The notes under the pieces are model-generated. The model was not told where the DNA came from, did no database searches, and worked only from the letters and a program-made list of their open reading frames with translations. DNA of 64,000 nt from Rotaria macrura (lineage: Eukaryota > Rotifera > Eurotatoria > Philodinida > Philodinidae). A program made the position numbers and the translations under genes. Of the stretch, positions 59,855 to 64,000 are shown piece by piece. The stretch spans positions 248,001 through 312,000 of the forward strand of contig OENT01000011.1 in NCBI GenBank assembly GCA_900239685.1, given 5' to 3'. Within the stretch, counting starts at the first letter, position 1; the number at the start of each line of letters is the position of its first letter.

Positions 59855-62800
59855 ATGATCATACGATCTATTCGTTACGCTTCCTCAGCAACAAAAGCTT
59901 CTCTAAAACCAGTTGATGATTATACTTACTGTATAAATACTGTACGCAAAGCTGATTATGAGAATTTTATATGTACAGGTCTATTAAAACCATCATTACT
60001 TCAACGTCCAGCTATGGCTGTACGAGCACTTAACGTTGAGCTTGCTCTCATACGTGATCAAGTCTCAAATATCCAAATCGGTCAAATGAGACTTCAATTT
60101 TGGCATGATACTATCGATTCGATTTATTCATCTTTAAGTACAAATACAATCAAACAAATCAATCAGCCAGTTGCACGTGAAATTTATTTGGTTATAAGAC
60201 ACAATCAATTATCGAAATTGTGGTTTCAACGATTGATTAAAAGTCGAGAAACAACATTGAATGATATGCCATTTAAGGATATGGAACAATTAGAAAATTA
60301 TCTTGAACAATCAATTACACCCAGTTATTATCTTTTACTTGAATTAGCGAAACAGCGATCATTGAATCTTGATCATATAGTATCCCATTTAGGTACGTTT
60401 TAATTTAAAAAAAAGTTTTGTAGGTGTTTTCGATGCACATAATTAAACTTGCCGAAAGAACTTAGTGTGAAGTCCGAGTTCACAAATTATTGAACCCCAT
60501 GGGCTCTAACGTGAATTGACGCAAGTTACTGAAGATAGGAAAGCTCGAAATTTCGTTGTGCAGAAGAAAGTCTCTACGCATATATTCTTGAGTTTAACAT
60601 GATCATGAATTGTTTGTAGTAGGTCAATTGTTCTAATTTTAAATGCCTTCACATACACAAGAGAAAGAAAAATATCCAAACTTTCCTCTTTTGTAATAAC
60701 AAAAGAGGAAACTATCTCTTTTAGCACGAGTTTTGCTAATATTCTAACATGAGCTCTAATTTCGATAGTTTCCTTGTCTACTATTCACTCATTATTTGAT
60801 GAATTAATTTGCATTTCGTTCTTGTTCAAAATAGAGAAGTCATCGAAAGTTTTTTTCATATCTTAGTGTTCTTAAAAAAATTCATTCTGATGTCGTACTA
60901 ATACCATTTGTGCTTTAGATTATCGTTAACTTTTCTTACAATAATATTCGATGAATTTATTTTTGAGAATAATTTTAATTCATGACATTATTCAGGAAAC
61001 CATTCGTCCAAGATGAATCACTAAAGAAATAGTCTAAAATATTCTTTGGACATCAAGTGATCATGTCTTAGTACATGCCATAGATTTCTGTAATTTAGTT
61101 TACAGAAATTTCTATGCCGTACTTTAATTTAAATAGGTGTCTAGGTATATTTATAGAAAATATTTAAATTTTGGTGAATCTTACTATTCGAAGTAACTCA
61201 CTATCGATTTAGTTCAATTGTTGAAATAAAATATCCGTCGAAACTCATAGAATATGTAATCGAATGAATTAATGAACAGCTTGTTTAAAGCTTTCCATTA
61301 TATAAGTATCAGTAAAATGAAATTTTAGGATTGGCTATATCATGGTTCGTGTTGTAAACGTGCCAGTGTGGTGCAATTCATGTCTAAATATTAACGGTGT
61401 ACCGTTGGTTATGTTTGTAAATTTCCATTATAGAAAATATATTTTCGAAATAGATTCCATTTGAATTAAACGAAGAAAAGTAGTCTCATCCTGTGTTGTA
61501 GCATTGACAATTTTCAGCATCAGTTTCGGTAAAATATTATCTTATTACTTGAGTCAATTTGATCTTTATGGTTGGTACAGATAGTCAACACTTCAAAAAA
61601 GATTTATCCGTAAAAAGGCAACAGAACTTAGAAGAAATTTCACATTTTTTGCTCAGATGAAAGTGAGATGTAAGATTAAAAGGAGTCAATATCTAGTTGT
61701 ATGAGTCATACTCAATTGATAATGTACGTCTCACATCTTCGACATCAATACTTGGACAAAAATTATATTTCTTAAATCTAGTCTTAAATAAATAGAAATC
61801 TTATAACACTAGAATACATCAAAATATCGTGCTTTATTACAGAAATTGACAAAAATATATCTGAATTTGTGTATAAGAGCGATGGGCATGGTTTTTTCAG
61901 ATTGATTTTGCATTACATATATCATCTATAGGTTGATATGCTGTTCATACAACATTGAATCAACAAGGGATTACGTTTGTTTCATGTTGTCAACGGTGAA
62001 TATCGATATCAACAATGAAATTAATAGATGAGGAGTTTCAACTAACTGTATTATTACTAGAAACTTTATCCGTGTTTCTATTATCAATCAGATGTAATTA
62101 AGTATCATATGGTGTAAGATGTAATTTTTCCATTGGAATATTGCTGTTTGTTTATAATTATTGTAAGAAACCTTTATAAAACTGAAAAGTAGAAAATGCT
62201 CCCCAGGCAGACAAACATTGGGAAAAACGCGTTTAAACGCACAATCGGGAATGCCAATTGTGAGTCACTAACGCTCATTAAAAAAACGCAAGAAACGCGT
62301 TTTTTACGCAGAATTTTCACTTTCGGAGCTTGAAAACGAATAAAAACTCTAATTCTGATGGTTTAAACGCATTGGCTTTCAAGTCATCGAATAATTGTGC
62401 GTTTTAACGCTAAGGACTAGAGTTTTTCTCTGTTTTCACGCTCCGAAAGTAAAATTCTGCGTGAAAAACGCGTTTCTTGCGATTTTTTAATGAGCGTTAG
62501 TGACTCACAATCGGTGTTCCCGATTGTGCGTTTAAACGCGTTTTTCCCAATGTTTGTCTGCTTGGGTATAGATGAATTCAATTACTCGACTCTTATTTCT
62601 ATATCAACGAGTGAATTATAGGAATAGAAGAACATAGTGACGAAAATTCTAGTTATCTACAATCTGGTCAACATCTCATTGAATTTATCCTTTAGAAAAG
62701 AGTACAGGACGATTCTGGTTCGATGATTTGTCGTTAGCAAAATATAACTTTAGAATGAGATCTGTAAAAATTTGTTCAAATATTTGCATATGATATTGCG

Positions 62801-63435
62801 ATACACAACCTGTTAAAAAACACATCCGCCATTTGTTATAACTGAGTTATGCAAACCGTAAGTCCTTAAAATGCTTCATTTTCTTTCTAAAAAATGATGG
62901 TGATGAAATGTATAGAAAAATAGGATATTCATGGGATAAGTAATATCATATTAAATCGTGCTTGTTAAAGAAACCTTATGTACTTAACTTTATTTTAGGT
63001 CGTTCTCAAGGTCTTATAAACATAGTTCGTGGTATACCCTACAATGCTCATAAGCGTCGCTGTTTAATTCCTCTGTCTCATCTTGTTGAACAGAATATTT
63101 CTCAACAAGATATATTTAATGGTCAATTCTCTAGTGAGCAGTGTCGTCATGTAATATATCAATTATGTAATCGATCATGGTTTCATTTACAAAAAACAAT
63201 CGAATTAGTTGAACAGGATAAAAATTTTCAAAAGCAAAAGTTTAGTTTGTCTTCCTCAAAACATCATAATCGTAGTTTATTGTTACCGATTATTGTCATA
63301 TATGATTATTTGAAGCGTATAAAAAATGTTGATTTTGATTTAAATAATAAACATATTAATGAAAGAAATCCTTGGCTTATTTGGGATTTATGGAGACATA
63401 AATTTCCATCTTCAAAAGATCTTTTATCATTTTAG
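59855..63435 (+). CDS. NDUFAF6: NDUFAF6-like complex I assembly factor (squalene/phytoene synthase fold)
   Basis: Two exons (59855-60392 and 62999-63435) give about 323 residues, close to the human protein. The N-terminus ([16 protein letters not shown]) is a mitochondrial presequence. Strong matches to NDUFAF6 include [86 protein letters not shown], and in exon 2 [26 protein letters not shown]6 helps assemble the ND1 module of complex I. It has the isoprenoid-synthase fold without the paired DDxxD catalytic motifs; none are seen here. The 2606-bp intron is the longest in the window and carries a MITE. The stop TAG at 63433-63435 abuts the RAE1 leader. Confidence 0.9.
60682..60711. repeat. 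Perfect 13-bp hairpin, 4-nt loop
   Basis: TTTCCTCTTTTGT and its exact complement ACAAAAGAGGAAA flank AATA, inside the NDUFAF6 intron. Confidence 0.7.
62202..62566. mobile_element. MITE with about 130-bp inverted arms, 365 bp
   Basis: CCCAGGCAGACAAACATTGG at the left end is inverted at the right as CCAATGTTTGTCTGCTTGGG. The arms continue for about 130 bp with few differences (GTTTAAACGC, GACTCACAAT, CTCCGAAAGT blocks pair). Only about 100 bp of unpaired centre remains. The arms are more alike than those of the 44.5-kb and 52.9-kb elements, so it is probably younger. It has no coding capacity. A convincing target duplication was not found. Confidence 0.8.
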
Positions 63436-63445
63436 ATTTCGAATC
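63422..63445 (+). promoter_or_regulatory. Putative trans-splice acceptor overlapping the NDUFAF6 stop codon
   Basis: TTTTATCATTTTAG at 63422-63435 is pyrimidine-rich and ends in AG, which are the last two bases of the NDUFAF6 TAG. Only ten bases then precede the RAE1 ATG. No cis donor for a RAE1 leader exon is apparent nearby. Confidence 0.5.
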
Positions 63446-64000
63446 ATGTTTGGAGTTACAACATCAACAGCAGCAACCACTCAGAAAGATGTGGAAGTTG
63501 TACATCCTCCTGATGATGCAATATCATGCATGAAATTTTCACCAGCCTCCGTTCCACAAACATATTTGATTGCAAGCTCATGGGCAAATGATGTTCGTTG
63601 TTGGGAAATTCAAGCCAATGGACAGTCGATTGCTAAAGCAATGCAAAAACATGATGCGCCCATCTTGAGTTGTTGTTGGTCAGATGATGGTACAAAAGTA
63701 TTTACAGCTAGTTGTGATAAAACCGCTAAAATGTGGGATTTACAATCGAATACATTCGTTCAAATAGCAGCTCATGATCAACCAATACGAACCATAAATT
63801 ATATTCAAAGACCAACTTATACATGCGTAATGACTGGAAGTTGGGATCGAACGGGTGAGGAAAAAAACATGTTTATCATCAACATAAATACATGTGCTTT
63901 GAAGCAGCAAAGCGAACACGATATCGATCCTGATACAACACAGAAGTAAACATCTACGAAGAAAAAAGATTCAGTGTCGTAGATGAGTATGTTTTTACTG
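63446..64000 (+). CDS. RAE1: RAE1 mRNA export factor, first exon (partial, continues beyond the right edge)
   Basis: Exon 1 runs from 63446 to about 63854 (donor GTGAGG) and the rest of the window is intron. It encodes the N-terminal extension and first WD40 repeats of RAE1/Gle2. Matches are nearly continuous: [62 protein letters not shown], then [15 protein letters not shown]1 binds NUP98 through a GLEBS motif, serves mRNA export and contributes to spindle assembly. The start lies 10 nt after the NDUFAF6 stop. The rest of the seven-bladed propeller would lie downstream. Confidence 0.93.

Larger units (their letters stand above)
60393..62998 (+). other. Long NDUFAF6 intron
   Basis: GT at 60393 and AG at 62997-62998. 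It contains two hairpins (60682-60711; 61077-61114) and the CCCAGG-ended MITE at 62202-62566. No nested gene is supported; a minus-strand 73-codon frame at 60506-60727 has no motif. Confidence 0.75.

Noticed and set aside
1-64000. tRNA, rRNA, CRISPR or viral capsid/envelope/integrase genes
   Set aside because: No tRNA-like T-arm with matching acceptor stem, rRNA stretch, spaced direct-repeat array, or retroviral or Polinton-type domains were seen by eye; a dedicated scan could still find a tRNA.

Overview
This 64-kb window is AT-rich animal nuclear DNA, most likely from a bdelloid rotifer. The evidence is threefold. The genes are conserved metazoan genes with small GT-AG introns (often 45-100 bp). 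They are interleaved with intronless bacterial- or fungal-like genes. One gene encodes an armadillo-TIR-SAM-like protein of a type I associate with bdelloids. Assignment to a genus is not possible from the sequence alone.

Layout. 0-1.2 kb: 5' part of a SCAPER-like gene on the minus strand, running off the left edge. 5.4-15.2 kb: plus-strand AFF (AF4/FMR2) transcription-elongation scaffold gene, a SERF (4F5) gene and an MPV17L2-like mitochondrial membrane protein gene, separated by non-coding DNA with two foldback or MITE-like elements. 15-20 kb: sparse, with a possible histone-fold exon and a broken OCIA-domain gene. 20.7-26.4 kb: a compact dystroglycan-like gene, then phosphonopyruvate decarboxylase (with a mitochondrial-type leader) and ATG5 only 155 bp apart. 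27.8-37.1 kb: four single-exon genes, namely a secreted DUF2807 protein, an M20D amidohydrolase, a fungal-type sugar transporter and an orphan with a myristoylation-type N-terminus. Three of these look horizontally acquired. 39.6-43.3 kb: ARM-TIR-SAM-like gene (minus strand). 43.3-53.6 kb: gene desert with a MITE pair, a GC-rich 32-bp minisatellite interrupted by an assembly gap, and a 1.24-kb non-autonomous hAT-like element with intact 8-bp target duplications. 53.7-56.7 kb: seven-exon GH3 beta-xylosidase/glucosidase gene. 59.9-64 kb: NDUFAF6, with a 2.6-kb intron containing another MITE, followed with a 10-nt gap by RAE1, which runs off the right edge.

Functional threads. Several products point to mitochondria (MPV17L2, the OCIAD relic, NDUFAF6, and PPDC by its leader). 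Amidohydrolase, sugar transporter and GH3 would suit a scavenging diet. Many intron-containing genes have a 3' splice-acceptor-like sequence just before the start ATG, as expected for spliced-leader trans-splicing, which is known in bdelloids. The extreme case is RAE1, whose presumed acceptor AG is the end of the NDUFAF6 stop codon. Gene models were assembled by hand from splice signals, reading phase and remembered family motifs. No database search was possible.
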